Part shown: piece after piece, positions 9,499 through 18,435 of the stretch | How positions within the stretch are numbered: the first letter of the stretch is position 1 | How the letters are laid out: the number at the start of each line of letters is the position of its first letter | NCBI GenBank assembly: GCA_043759595.1 | Contig: JAYVLG010000077.1 | Location: forward strand, 1-64,000 | From: Sulfurirhabdus sp043759595 | GTDB taxonomy: Bacteria > Pseudomonadota > Gammaproteobacteria > Burkholderiales > SMCO01 | Length of the DNA stretch: 64,000 nt | Direction: 5' to 3' | Notes under the pieces: generated by a model | What the model was told of the DNA's origin: nothing | Databases searched by the model: none | What the model saw: the letters and a program-made list of their open reading frames with translations, nothing else | Made by a program: the position numbers and the translations under genes

Positions 9499-10506
9499 TT
9501 AAGGGCAAAATCTGCAAGCTGGTTTGTTTGTTTCTGCATTCACACTGTCAACCGGGCTTGTAGTTGTATCCGTGTTTTGGTCACTACTAGTATCGGGGCA
9601 AAACCGGCAATATGGCGATGATTGCGAGTTGTCCTGGGGCATTTTTTGGTGATCAGTCCCACCTGAAGCCTCTTTAGATTCACTGAGAGGTTCGCTGGTC
9701 TTTGCTGGCGTATTTTGGGTCTTTGCAGTTTCTTCTGTAGTGCCCGGATTTCCTGTTTTTTCCGTGCTCCCTGTTTCGGATGGCAAGATAGATTTTTTTT
9801 CAGGGATTGGTCGTTTACCACCAATTGCTTGATAACGTCTTAATAATGCTTTTGAATCCGGGTTGATTTCAAGACCATTGTAAAGGATCTCTTCAGCCTC
9901 CTTACGTTTGTTCAGCGCGCTATAAACATCACCCAATACTTGGTAAGTTCTGAAGTCTTCGGGTGTCAGCTGAATTGCCTGAAGCAAGGGGCTGATAGCT
10001 TCTGCGTAATAATTAGAAGATTTGGTGAGTCTGGCGTATCGCTCAAGTGCTTTTCCATAGGTGTATCTGATATCCGCGCGCAGGTATTTTGAGCAACTGC
10101 CTTCGCCGTCATGAAATGCTATTTGGCCTTTGAGCGTATTCAGGGCCCTATTTAATTTTTCTTTTGCTAAACCTGGGTTGGTATAAGCATTTTTTTCAGC
10201 ACGAACCAGGTCAGTATGTGCGTCGCAGTAATAGTGATAACGCGTACACCCTGTTGTGTCCATGGTGTGGCTCTGTGGAACGGCTGAAGGATCCAGGCCT
10301 GCTCGTGCGCCGTACATCCATTGGCAAAGCTGGGGCATCATTAAAATTTCTCGTTTATCCGGGAGAAATCCTTCGGCATGGCCAAAGCCTGAATGGCTAA
10401 CTATTATCCCCATGAAAATCAATGACAAAAACTTTTGAAATCTCGCGGTAGTAAAAGCCATTATGCGGTGTTTGACCTGCGCATCATATAAATCCCCTGA
10501 TTTCAT
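9499..10506 (-). CDS. Exported TPR protein with two C-terminal CRFCP motifs
   Basis: This 335-residue protein has an N-terminal hydrophobic segment ending near GHAEG (probable signal peptide). A Cys-containing domain follows, then TPR-like helices at about 170-235, among them AEEILYNGLEINPDS. A long Ser/Thr/Glu-rich linker from about 240 leads to two copies of CRFCP, at 300-304 and as the very last five residues 331-335. ATG 10506 has GGAGA at a usable distance; ATG 10461 gives a shorter signal peptide but a poorer ribosome-binding site. TPR repeats suggest a periplasmic or surface scaffold. The CxxC pairs could bind metal or form disulfides. The C-terminal arrangement is not one I recognise. 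Confidence 0.75.
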   Translation of the reverse strand: MKSGDLYDAQVKHRIMAFTTARFQKFLSLIFMGIIVSHSGFGHAEGFLPDKREILMMPQLCQWMYGARAGLDPSAVPQSHTMDTTGCTRYHYYCDAHTDLVRAEKNAYTNPGLAKEKLNRALNTLKGQIAFHDGEGSCSKYLRADIRYTYGKALERYARLTKSSNYYAEAISPLLQAIQLTPEDFRTYQVLGDVYSALNKRKEAEEILYNGLEINPDSKALLRRYQAIGGKRPIPEKKSILPSETGSTEKTGNPGTTEETAKTQNTPAKTSEPLSESKEASGGTDHQKMPQDNSQSSPYCRFCPDTSSDQNTDTTTSPVDSVNAETNKPACRFCP

Positions 10507-10570
10507 GGTGATAATTTCTCCAATATTTATAATGTGGTCATGAAAAGCAAAATCGGAATGTACTTGTTTT

Positions 10571-11236
10571 TCAGTTAGCTGGGCTGGCTATAACAACGTA
10601 CTGCTCATATCGCATGTCAGCAATGTTGTTAAGAAGAAACAGGTTAAGCATCGAAAATTTCCATGAATCGAATCCGTTAATGCCATTCATTTTAACAATG
10701 CTATAGCCACTATCCTTAAATAAATCAATCATGCTCTTGTACGTAAAGAACCTTAAATGCGTTCTGTCAAAGATGCCATATTCTCGGTAAGGAAATTGTT
10801 TATCCAGCAACACTTCTCTTAAAGCATAAAAATACCGAATATTGGGAATTGAACTGACAATGACACCCTGAGGGCTTAATTTGGATTTAATAATTCGAAG
10901 AATATGCCATGGGTCGGCCAGATGTTCGAGTACATCATTAAATACAATACAATCAAAATAGCCATCTGATAATGCATTCAGGTTGTTTTCGACATCACCT
11001 GACAATACGTTATTTAACCGTCGAGTGGCTTCTTTGGCCGAGGCCGCATCTAATTCGATTCCCCACACTTCGATATCTCTTATGGATTTCAGCATTTCCC
11101 CAAAAAATCCCTGACCGCATCCAACATCCAGCACTTTTTTCGCATCCAATGGAATGAATGGTTCGATTTCTCTTCTTTGCCGTTGGTAATAAACACTAGG
11201 CTTTTCATCCAACTGGGTACTGTTGCTTCTGTCCAT
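10571..11236 (-). CDS. Class I SAM-dependent methyltransferase
   Basis: This 221-residue enzyme has the SAM-binding motif I VLDVGCGQGFFG, an acidic residue pair after beta-2 (WGIELDAA) and a motif-IV-like FNDVLEHLADP. This is the Methyltransf_11/UbiE-like layout seen in many glycan clusters. It would methylate a sugar or lipid-linked intermediate in the cytoplasm. The longer frame from 11296 would overlap the upstream glycosyltransferase gene, while ATG 11236 is preceded by GGGAG and AGGA, so I chose 11236. With that start it lies 31 bp after the GT4-like gene in the same direction. Confidence 0.85.
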   Translation of the reverse strand: MDRSNSTQLDEKPSVYYQRQRREIEPFIPLDAKKVLDVGCGQGFFGEMLKSIRDIEVWGIELDAASAKEATRRLNNVLSGDVENNLNALSDGYFDCIVFNDVLEHLADPWHILRIIKSKLSPQGVIVSSIPNIRYFYALREVLLDKQFPYREYGIFDRTHLRFFTYKSMIDLFKDSGYSIVKMNGINGFDSWKFSMLNLFLLNNIADMRYEQYVVIASPAN

Positions 11237-11267
11237 TTCCTGCTCCCTGTTGTTGCTATACAGTAAA

Positions 11268-12323
11268 TCACATGATAGAACGAAAAATCTGAGCAATTCT
11301 TGTTCCTACAACAGAACAACTGTAATCAGCTTCGACGACTGCCCTTCCATTGTGCCCCATCTCATTTGCCTTATCACGATTGAGGTAGAGAAATTCCAAA
11401 GCGGAGATCCATTCTTCGTTAGATTTCGCTCCAAAACCTAAATTGCTTTTGGCGAGAATGTCCGCGTTTACGCCAACTGGCGATACAACAACGGGCAAGT
11501 TGGTAGCCATATACTGTAACATCTTGAACGCACATTTTCCCCTTGCCCAGTCGGTATCGGGAAGCGGCATCAAGCCAACATCCATTTCACGGAGCACAGC
11601 GGATTCTGCCGTTTCAGACCATTTGACATAACGCACTTTATTTTGTGGAATGAGGGTGAATTTCGGTTCACGCTCAGCCATTACCAACAACACAGCATCG
11701 TACTTAAGAAGAAAAATGCTCAATGCTTGTTCAATGGCATAAAGGTAAGGGTAGTTTCCAGCAGATCCTGTCCAGCCGATCACAAAGCGGTCATTTTTTG
11801 GCGTTGCTTCGATGCGCTTACAGAATTTTTGAGTATCAATGGCGGTGGGGACAATCTCGATACGCTCACAATGCGATGAAAAGTGGTTCGCAATGTGTTG
11901 ATTCCCAGCGAATACCACGGATGCGCGCTGCGCAATCCGGGCAACGGAGCGGCTGCCGTCAGGCTTTGCTTGCCAGATGGCATCGTCGACATCAAACACA
12001 TAGGGGCGATGAACAAATCTCTCTAAAGTATATGTGCCGAAAACGAGATCGCGATTCAACCAGGTAATATCCGCATTCCAACTTCCCACGACACCTGGCA
12101 GGCGAGAAATAAGCTTTGCCATGCGCCAGCCAGGTTCTGCAATCCGTTTTAGAGGGCCAGGTAAAATGTTTATTATTTTTGAGGGGACGCCGGCGTGCTT
12201 GTCTATTACAGGGCAGTGCTCCCTGACTTCAATGCCTTGCAAGTGAAGCGGCGCTATAAACTGCCGCACACGGAATCGCGCTGAGGGGTCATTTCGGCCT
12301 GAAGTTAAAGCGGCAACATGCAC
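11268..12323 (-). CDS. Glycosyltransferase (GT4-like, divergent N-terminus)
   Basis: This 351-residue protein has a C-terminal GT-B donor domain (VIGWTGSAGN, MPLPDTDWARGKCAFKMLQ, LPVVVSPVGVN) and an N-terminal half of the kind that starts with SARFRVRQF. The usual EGFG-type Glu pair is replaced by the KCAFKMLQYMA stretch common in one bacterial subgroup. An FDVDDAIW motif is also typical of it. The start is GTG at 12323; no better ATG is seen upstream. The 189 bp between this gene and the next upstream GT4 gene is the largest gap within this - strand block and may carry its own promoter. Specificity is unknown. Confidence 0.82.
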   Translation of the reverse strand: MHVAALTSGRNDPSARFRVRQFIAPLHLQGIEVREHCPVIDKHAGVPSKIINILPGPLKRIAEPGWRMAKLISRLPGVVGSWNADITWLNRDLVFGTYTLERFVHRPYVFDVDDAIWQAKPDGSRSVARIAQRASVVFAGNQHIANHFSSHCERIEIVPTAIDTQKFCKRIEATPKNDRFVIGWTGSAGNYPYLYAIEQALSIFLLKYDAVLLVMAEREPKFTLIPQNKVRYVKWSETAESAVLREMDVGLMPLPDTDWARGKCAFKMLQYMATNLPVVVSPVGVNADILAKSNLGFGAKSNEEWISALEFLYLNRDKANEMGHNGRAVVEADYSCSVVGTRIAQIFRSIM

Positions 12324-12512
12324 TAGTACACTACCTTATTCAAAATCAACGCGGCATCCTAAGTTAAGCGGTCAGCTTGCATTCTGCTCACCATGCAGGA
12401 ACACCAATATTATAAGTTCTCAATGGTGTCGTCAGATCGGATTGCCAATGAGTAACTATAGTAATTATAGTAAAGTGGAACGTGATCATTTTTAGCTTCA
12501 GCAATTCAATTG

Positions 12513-13649
12513 CTATGACAACAAACGTGTTTGCTCTGCCACCCTGTCCCAGGAAAAATAATTTACAGCTCTTTCATATCCCGCACTACCCTTTTGTGTG
12601 GCAACATTGTCATCACTTAATAATTGCGAAAGCGCTTCAATGACTGCAGGGCATGATTGTCCGTCCACGACTATTCCGGTTACGCCATTTTGTACGGCTT
12701 GCTTGGCTCCCCCAGCATCTCCCGCAACCGAAGGTTTTCCACATGCTGCTGCCTCGATGAACACCATGCCAAAACCTTCAGTGTCACCATTGATTTCTCG
12801 GTTTGGCATGGCAAATGCATCACAGGCATTATACCAACGAGGTAAGTCGATGGCATTGACATGACCCAGCAAGTGTACGCGATCTGCCACACCGTGTACA
12901 CGTGCGAGATCAAGCAAATACTCCTGATCTTCACCTATGCCTATCAGCGCATACTGAACATTGATGCCGGCCTTGATGAGTTCGGGGAGTGCTTTGATCA
13001 CCTGGTCGAAGCCCTTTCGTCGTGATAGCCGCCCTACCGACAAAACCAATTTTCCCTCTGGCGCTATGCCGACAGATTGCCGCAAGTCATCACAGGGCAA
13101 GCCAGGGCGAAAGCGTTCAATATCAACACCCGGAGAAATCAGCGTGATATGCATCGGATCAACATCCATCTTGATGAGTTCATCGTGGGTGAACTGGCTG
13201 TTGGCTATTACATGATCGGCGTGGCGCAGGGCAAAACGCATGGCCTTGTATTTGCCGCCATGACCCCAAGTGGTGAGTTCTTCTCCATGGGCATAAATCA
13301 CCACCGGATGGAAGGTCAGGCGTGCCACAGCCCATGCGCATAAGCCTTCTGGCAGGGCGCGCCCGGCATGAACGGCATCAAAACGTCGGGTTGCGGCTAA
13401 ATACAGGGATTTAAAAAACAGATTGACGTACATGCCAAGGGATTCCGGCCGTAGCCAGGTCACGCGATGCATATTGATACGGTGGATGCTATTGGGATGG
13501 TTGGCATCCACTTCGGAAGCGCCGGGCACGTCGGCCGTGACAATGTGGGTTTCCTTGCCGGACAGGCGGCGGTACACTTCAGCAAACCAAACGGCTGTAC
13601 CTCCTTTGGTGGGTAGAAATAATTCGGTAAGCACTAGGTAACGTGACAT
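12513..13649 (-). CDS. Glycosyltransferase family 4
   Basis: This 378-residue GT-B enzyme opens with LTELFLPTKGGTA, the acceptor-side glycine loop typical of GT4 proteins. It continues with YAHGEE and VIANSQFT, then SVGRLSRRKGFD at the domain junction and the donor motif EGFGMVFIEAAACG with its Glu pair. It is expected to add a hexose or deoxyhexose to a glycan intermediate. It starts 2 bp after the upstream GT2 gene stop, so the two are surely co-transcribed. No membrane segment is seen. Confidence 0.92.
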   Translation of the reverse strand: MSRYLVLTELFLPTKGGTAVWFAEVYRRLSGKETHIVTADVPGASEVDANHPNSIHRINMHRVTWLRPESLGMYVNLFFKSLYLAATRRFDAVHAGRALPEGLCAWAVARLTFHPVVIYAHGEELTTWGHGGKYKAMRFALRHADHVIANSQFTHDELIKMDVDPMHITLISPGVDIERFRPGLPCDDLRQSVGIAPEGKLVLSVGRLSRRKGFDQVIKALPELIKAGINVQYALIGIGEDQEYLLDLARVHGVADRVHLLGHVNAIDLPRWYNACDAFAMPNREINGDTEGFGMVFIEAAACGKPSVAGDAGGAKQAVQNGVTGIVVDGQSCPAVIEALSQLLSDDNVATQKGSAGYERAVNYFSWDRVAEQTRLLS

Positions 13650-13651
13650 GT

Positions 13652-14581
13652 TCAGTTCTTTATCAAGGATAAAATATTGCGGAAGCTGGCAACACTTGGC
13701 GATTCAATCAGTGAAGGCAATACTGCGCGTATGGCCTCCATTCTTCGGCCTGATTTTGTGAGCGAATAAGCAAGATTGAGCCTGGCTTGACGCAGTCGGG
13801 TAGTGTAACCGCGCCGAACGGAAGGGGGCAGTTCCTCAGCACTTTTGCCGAGTGCTATCAGTGTGCGGACATTTTCGAACTGCGCGCGCACCGGATCGGC
13901 GCGTGTGGCACTGGTACTGTGAATGCTGTATACCGCCATCGGCTCGCAGATTACCCCCGCATGATGGCTCCGCGCGACCAGACGGGTCAGCAGATGGACG
14001 TCTTCACATACTTTGAAGCCCAGAGGGTACCCTCCCAGTTCCAGAAATGTAGCGCGTGGAAGGCTTAAAGTATGGGTGTCTCCAAAATGGTCCGCTACAA
14101 AATCTTCGAACTCTGACTCTTCCATAATTACTTCGCTGTTGCCTGCAGCTTTTTTAAGCATCATTCTGCCGGATGCTTTGCCCAACATAGAGCGCCCCAG
14201 CAAGTTTTCATTTTCATCACGATATTCATAATCGCCTGTAAGGAAATCCAGCGCCGGATCGCGAGAAATCCATTCACCATGATGTTTCAAACGGTCTGGT
14301 AAATACCAGTCGTCAGCATCCAGAAATGCTAGCCATTGGCTAGTGGCTGCCTTGGCGCCTGCATTGCGAGCTGCTGATACACCCTGATTGGTCTGGTGAA
14401 TATACTTTATCTGCCCGGTAAATTCAGTGATTGCTTCCTGCAAAGCATCGGTGGAACCATCGTCGACTATGATTATTTCGCTGGCGGGATAGGTTTGGGT
14501 TAATACCGATCTGATCGCGCGTTTTATAGTTTTTTCGGCATTAAATGCCGGGATGATTACGGAAAACGTTGGATTGCTCAT
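13652..14581 (-). CDS. Glycosyltransferase family 2
   Basis: This 309-residue GT-A enzyme has SVIIPAFNAEKT at the N-terminus, VDDGSTD for nucleotide binding, LDADDWY for the metal site, and a C-terminal helical tail resembling those of GT2 enzymes in O-antigen clusters. It lacks transmembrane segments. The gene lies 7 bp downstream of the deacetylase-like gene and 2 bp upstream of the GT4 gene, in one transcription unit. The sugar it adds cannot be told from sequence. Confidence 0.9.
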   Translation of the reverse strand: MSNPTFSVIIPAFNAEKTIKRAIRSVLTQTYPASEIIIVDDGSTDALQEAITEFTGQIKYIHQTNQGVSAARNAGAKAATSQWLAFLDADDWYLPDRLKHHGEWISRDPALDFLTGDYEYRDENENLLGRSMLGKASGRMMLKKAAGNSEVIMEESEFEDFVADHFGDTHTLSLPRATFLELGGYPLGFKVCEDVHLLTRLVARSHHAGVICEPMAVYSIHSTSATRADPVRAQFENVRTLIALGKSAEELPPSVRRGYTTRLRQARLNLAYSLTKSGRRMEAIRAVLPSLIESPSVASFRNILSLIKN

Positions 14582-14588
14582 GGCGTGT

Positions 14589-15827
14589 TCATTGCTGAGT
14601 GTGAGGCATTTGTTTGCTTTGACTTACTGCAAGCGAAATCAACCATAATGGAAGCGCAATCCCACTAATTCGCGCCAGTTTCCAGAACCCGGAAATCTCC
14701 TTGATCCTCAGCAGCCAGACATTTAACTGATGCAAGTATGAAGTATTAATCAAACTACCTTGATGTGCGGCTATCTGAGCGCTTAAGGTGGCTGTGGAAA
14801 TAAAACGCGCATCAGGAAAACGCTGCTGGACTCCTTTAAGTAATAGCTCTAACTCTTTCAGTGCATTGTTGCAGGTGTGCTTGTCATTGATAAAGTTGAA
14901 ACGATGGGTTTCAAGTAAAGTGGGTCGTCCAAGGGCGGACTTCTTAACCATTCTCATCAAGGTGTCAGCAGCGCGGTGGCCACGTGCCGGTTCGAAATAT
15001 TCGTCGCGAACCAGGTAGAGGGTTTTGGCGTTGTGCTCCCCGTTCAGAATTTTTAACCCGGTTGGGCTTAGTTTACCTTGCGCATCTCGGTATTCATAAC
15101 GCGTGCCAGGAGTAATAACGGTTTGCACCCCCAATTTTGACCAGATTCGTTCAACAGTGTCATTCCATACAAATGTGGGCGGGACGGCTACGAGCGGTGC
15201 AACCCCCAGAATGTCTTGGAACGCCTTTACTTCTTCGGAGATGGCTTGTTCAATCTCAGCGTTATCGATAGGTTGAGTTGGCAGCACAGATCCGTCCGTC
15301 CAGCGGCTTTGCAAATGATCGGGTAACGTTTCTGTGGAAGCATATTCTTGATGGGTCAACCAGTTTCGAATTTCAACGTTGTGTTCGGCAGACGCGATTA
15401 ACGCAGGTGGCCAATAATGGGCCATGCCATGCAGTTGAGCCGAAAATGTTCCGGATTTCATGCCTTGCTTGATCGCATTCAAAATGGGACTGAATACGGG
15501 GTCGCTCAGTAATAGTGGATGATAGGCCAGAGGTGCTGACTGCTTAATGCGCGCCGTATCTGGTATCGACAATACAAGACCTAACGTCATGACGGGATGG
15601 TGCCCCTGGCAGTCCTTAAAGCGTGAAAGGACAACGTGTAGCGCATTTAATGCATCGGCCTGTTCAGTTGGTCCGGCACCCCAGTCGTCGCTTTCAAAAA
15701 TAAGTACTGGATGGCACAACACTGGTTCTCGCCACAGTGCGATAAGCCCCTTCCGGTAAATTATTCCGAGCAGCAATCCGATGCTGGTAAACCATGCAAC
15801 AATGATTAGAATGGCTATAGTCCCCAT
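14589..15827 (-). CDS. Membrane-anchored polysaccharide deacetylase-like protein
   Basis: This protein of about 412 residues has an N-terminal transmembrane segment (IAILIIVAWFTSIGLLLGII), a deacetylase-like core, and a second hydrophobic segment near the C-terminus (about 387-402). The core starts with FESDDWGAGP in the place of TFDDG and has LHGMAHYWP and LETHRFN as possible metal and active-site segments. This ESDDWG variant is recognisable as CE4-related, but I cannot tie it to a named subfamily, and activity is an inference. A GTG at 15851 could extend it by eight residues; ATG 15827 has an AAGAA ribosome-binding stretch. It would act at the membrane on an exported glycan. Confidence 0.62.
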   Translation of the reverse strand: MGTIAILIIVAWFTSIGLLLGIIYRKGLIALWREPVLCHPVLIFESDDWGAGPTEQADALNALHVVLSRFKDCQGHHPVMTLGLVLSIPDTARIKQSAPLAYHPLLLSDPVFSPILNAIKQGMKSGTFSAQLHGMAHYWPPALIASAEHNVEIRNWLTHQEYASTETLPDHLQSRWTDGSVLPTQPIDNAEIEQAISEEVKAFQDILGVAPLVAVPPTFVWNDTVERIWSKLGVQTVITPGTRYEYRDAQGKLSPTGLKILNGEHNAKTLYLVRDEYFEPARGHRAADTLMRMVKKSALGRPTLLETHRFNFINDKHTCNNALKELELLLKGVQQRFPDARFISTATLSAQIAAHQGSLINTSYLHQLNVWLLRIKEISGFWKLARISGIALPLWLISLAVSQSKQMPHTQQ

Positions 15828-15981
15828 TTTTTCTTGCCGGGCTGATGACACTCTTGCCTGGCCTGCTATCCTTTTGAAATGAACTTCCGATTATCGAAGA
15901 GCAGATTAATACTAGCATAAACCGGGTCCACTGAAGGGATGCGACCCGAATAACTTATTGCTGCAATAACCGAGGCAATCG

Positions 15982-17418
15982 TTAAAAATCGAAATAAATA
16001 AACTTCTGAGTAGAGCCCCCAAACATAATCAACAACATGGCAACCCCAAAATAGGCCAGGCTTCTAATTGGCCAAGGCGTGCTCCACCAACGGGTATATC
16101 CTCGTTCAAAAAGTTGAACCAAAAGAGGTTCTAAGAGTGCTGTCAGAGTAGCTAAGCCAAGTCCAATCCAAACAAAAGTACGCAGAACTGGTTCCGCTGC
16201 TGAAGTGGCGCCAATGCCCAGCATTGCCGCACTGATTGTCCATGCCTCTGTAAATCCGGGTGCACGGAAGAAGACCCAGGTAAAACTGACCAGTGCCATG
16301 GTCACTGGCCAGCCTGCAAGGGAAAGTACTTTCGACCACTTTGGACCAGTCGGGAAATGGAGGTATTCATAAAACTTGATTAGCAAGCGGTGTCCAATAA
16401 GATACATTCCGTGCAGAAATCCCCAGAAAACAAAAGTCCAGTTTGCGCCGTGCCACAACCCGCCAAGCAGCATGGTAATCAGAATGTTTGCATGGGTTCT
16501 TATCGGACTGCAACGTGACCCCCCCAGGGATATATAAAGGTAGTCACGAAGCCAGCGGGACAGTGTCATGTGCCATCGACGCCAGAATTCCTGCGGGTTG
16601 CGGCTGATGTAGGGGTATAAGAAATTGCGCGGCAATATAATTCCCATTGCACAGGCCATACCAATAGCCATTTCACTGTAGCCTGAAAAATCGAAATAAA
16701 TTTGTAGCCCAAAGGCAATGGATGCTGCCCAAGCGGTTACAAATCCTAACTGATCAGGGTGTGCGAAAAGAAAATCCGTAAGATCCGCCAGATTATCTGC
16801 GAAGAGTACTTTTTTAATGAGGCCACCCAGAAATATCAGCGCGCCGAGTCGGACATCTTCTGCCCTGAGAGGCTTTAAACTTTCCAGCTGGTCGACCAGC
16901 TCAGATGCTCTAAGAATGGGCCCTGCGATCATGTGCGGGAAAAAAGTAACATAGAGAACCCAGATTCGGAAACGTATGTGGCGCGTCCAGTCACCCCGAT
17001 ATACATCGATCATGACAGACAACATATGAAACGTATAAAAACTGATACCTAAAGGGAGTGCCCAATGAATCCAGTCCGGGGCATGATGAGGTGTCGTGCC
17101 ATTTAAAAACGCTATTCCTGCAAACCAAGTGTCTACCAAAAGCACGAGGTATTTCATGGCGCCCAATAAGGTCAGGTTGAGTGCAAGTCCTAATACCAAA
17201 GTACTCAACTTGCGCGATCGGAAAAGTGCTGAATAAATGAGATAGTTAAGCCCCAGGGACGTAAACAGAAGAACCAGGTAAGCCGGTTTCCATGATGCAT
17301 AAAAAATAATACTGGCCAGAAGCAGTATGGCAGCACGCTGCCGATAGCTTGTTGCAGCTGCATATAGTGCAAAAAAAGCTGCGAAAAAGATAAAGAAGTT
17401 GAAACTGCTGAAAATCAC
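15982..17418 (-). CDS. MBOAT family O-acyltransferase (AlgI/PatA-like)
   Basis: This 478-residue polytopic membrane enzyme should carry acyl groups, usually acetyl, across the inner membrane for glycan O-acetylation. It has the family motifs NPQEFWRRWHMTLS and GGLWHGANW, the latter with the conserved His of the MBOAT active site, plus about ten hydrophobic segments. The GTG at 17418 overlaps the stop of the SGNH gene as GTGA (17415-17418) and gives the usual start IFSSFNFF; the longer frame from 17451 is not needed. MBOAT and SGNH proteins commonly work in pairs, with the SGNH partner completing transfer in the periplasm. Confidence 0.9.
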   Translation of the reverse strand: MIFSSFNFFIFFAAFFALYAAATSYRQRAAILLLASIIFYASWKPAYLVLLFTSLGLNYLIYSALFRSRKLSTLVLGLALNLTLLGAMKYLVLLVDTWFAGIAFLNGTTPHHAPDWIHWALPLGISFYTFHMLSVMIDVYRGDWTRHIRFRIWVLYVTFFPHMIAGPILRASELVDQLESLKPLRAEDVRLGALIFLGGLIKKVLFADNLADLTDFLFAHPDQLGFVTAWAASIAFGLQIYFDFSGYSEMAIGMACAMGIILPRNFLYPYISRNPQEFWRRWHMTLSRWLRDYLYISLGGSRCSPIRTHANILITMLLGGLWHGANWTFVFWGFLHGMYLIGHRLLIKFYEYLHFPTGPKWSKVLSLAGWPVTMALVSFTWVFFRAPGFTEAWTISAAMLGIGATSAAEPVLRTFVWIGLGLATLTALLEPLLVQLFERGYTRWWSTPWPIRSLAYFGVAMLLIMFGGSTQKFIYFDF

Positions 17419-18425
17419 TTGGGCTGTCCCTCGACATTCAACCAGTGCCATTTCGCTTCAAGTTCCTTTGCAAGCCAGCGACTGTAAATCTGTGCTCCTT
17501 TGTCACTCAGATGCCCGGCATTAAAGAAATACGCGCGTTGGCGTGGAACTGGGTCGGGTTGGCTGATGACATACACACCGATTTCTTTCAGGCGCGCTGA
17601 CAAGGGAAAATAGGCGCCATTTGCACGAGCAGGGTCTGCATAAGCACTGCTTCGATTCAGCAAAGGGGGAAACGAAACAGCAACGGAAATGTTGTGCTGC
17701 TGCAGTATTTTGGTTATTTTGAATAAATAGTCCTGAACGACAGGTGTTGGAGGGATGTCGGCCCCCTCTTCTTGTTGCTGGGCTTGAGCTTCATTCTGGT
17801 TTGTTGCGCCAAACCCTGCTCGATACCCAAGATGACGCCATGCTGCACCACCCACTGGCTCAAGCGGCTTGATGGTGGCTTCTACAAAGCGTAAAGCTTT
17901 ATCAGGTTCGCGCAGTTGTCGAAGGTTGTCCGTGTATGCCCATAATTTTAACCAGGTGCCTAGCCAGGTTTTTACTGCGCTTTCATCCAGTAGCGCCTGG
18001 CGGTCCGCAAAAAATGTCGAATATCCTAGCGAGTCATCATTTTGCAAATAACTTTCGTCCAGGCCAATGACGACCAACTGAATCTTCCCTTTTGCGAGAC
18101 ATCCGGCCTCTTCAAGGCGCGTCAGCATGCCATAACCTATCCGGGCGTTGGTTCCGGGAACTCCCAGATTGAAAGTTGCGCGGGATGTACCCCACTCGGT
18201 TTGCATTGCGCGTGGGTCTATTCCATTATCTACCCGGCTATTACCCAAAATCAGGATTTGGGGGCAGGTTTTTTCCGCAAACAACTGTTTGTCCATTGCC
18301 CGGCCCACGGCAAACACGGCGCCATATCGTTGAACAATCCAGTCATTGAATAAAGCGGCGTTGACGAGGCCGAGCAAAATAAGCCCGACACCCAGGCCTG
18401 CGCCAAAACCTGGCCAGATTCTCAT
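17415..18425 (-). CDS. SGNH/AlgX-like periplasmic acyltransferase partner of MBOAT
   Basis: This 336-residue protein has one N-terminal membrane anchor followed by an SGNH-type domain. The nucleophile block is ILGNSRVDNG with Ser at about 63, and the C-terminal block is NAGHLSDKGA, with His where the catalytic His is expected but Asn where the family often has Asp. It probably takes acyl groups from the MBOAT protein encoded directly downstream (GTGA overlap) and places them on the exported glycan. A TTG 51 bp upstream could extend it, but it overlaps the sulfotransferase gene, so ATG 18425 is preferred. That leaves a 10-bp gap. Confidence 0.72.
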   Translation of the reverse strand: MRIWPGFGAGLGVGLILLGLVNAALFNDWIVQRYGAVFAVGRAMDKQLFAEKTCPQILILGNSRVDNGIDPRAMQTEWGTSRATFNLGVPGTNARIGYGMLTRLEEAGCLAKGKIQLVVIGLDESYLQNDDSLGYSTFFADRQALLDESAVKTWLGTWLKLWAYTDNLRQLREPDKALRFVEATIKPLEPVGGAAWRHLGYRAGFGATNQNEAQAQQQEEGADIPPTPVVQDYLFKITKILQQHNISVAVSFPPLLNRSSAYADPARANGAYFPLSARLKEIGVYVISQPDPVPRQRAYFFNAGHLSDKGAQIYSRWLAKELEAKWHWLNVEGQPK

Positions 18426-18435
18426 GCTGCAAATA

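Noticed and set aside
9499..10506. PEP-CTERM sorting tail on the TPR protein
   Set aside because: The C-terminus lacks the PEP motif, hydrophobic helix and Arg cluster; it ends in CRFCP instead.
12324..12512. Small RNA or promoter in the 189-bp gap with CTATAGTAATTATAG
   Set aside because: The AT-rich palindrome is short and no -35 partner or terminator is visible; nothing firm to annotate.
15955..15969. Perfect hairpin TTATTG-CTG-CAATAA as a terminator of the MBOAT gene
   Set aside because: The stem is AT-rich and no T-run follows on the - strand; too weak to call.
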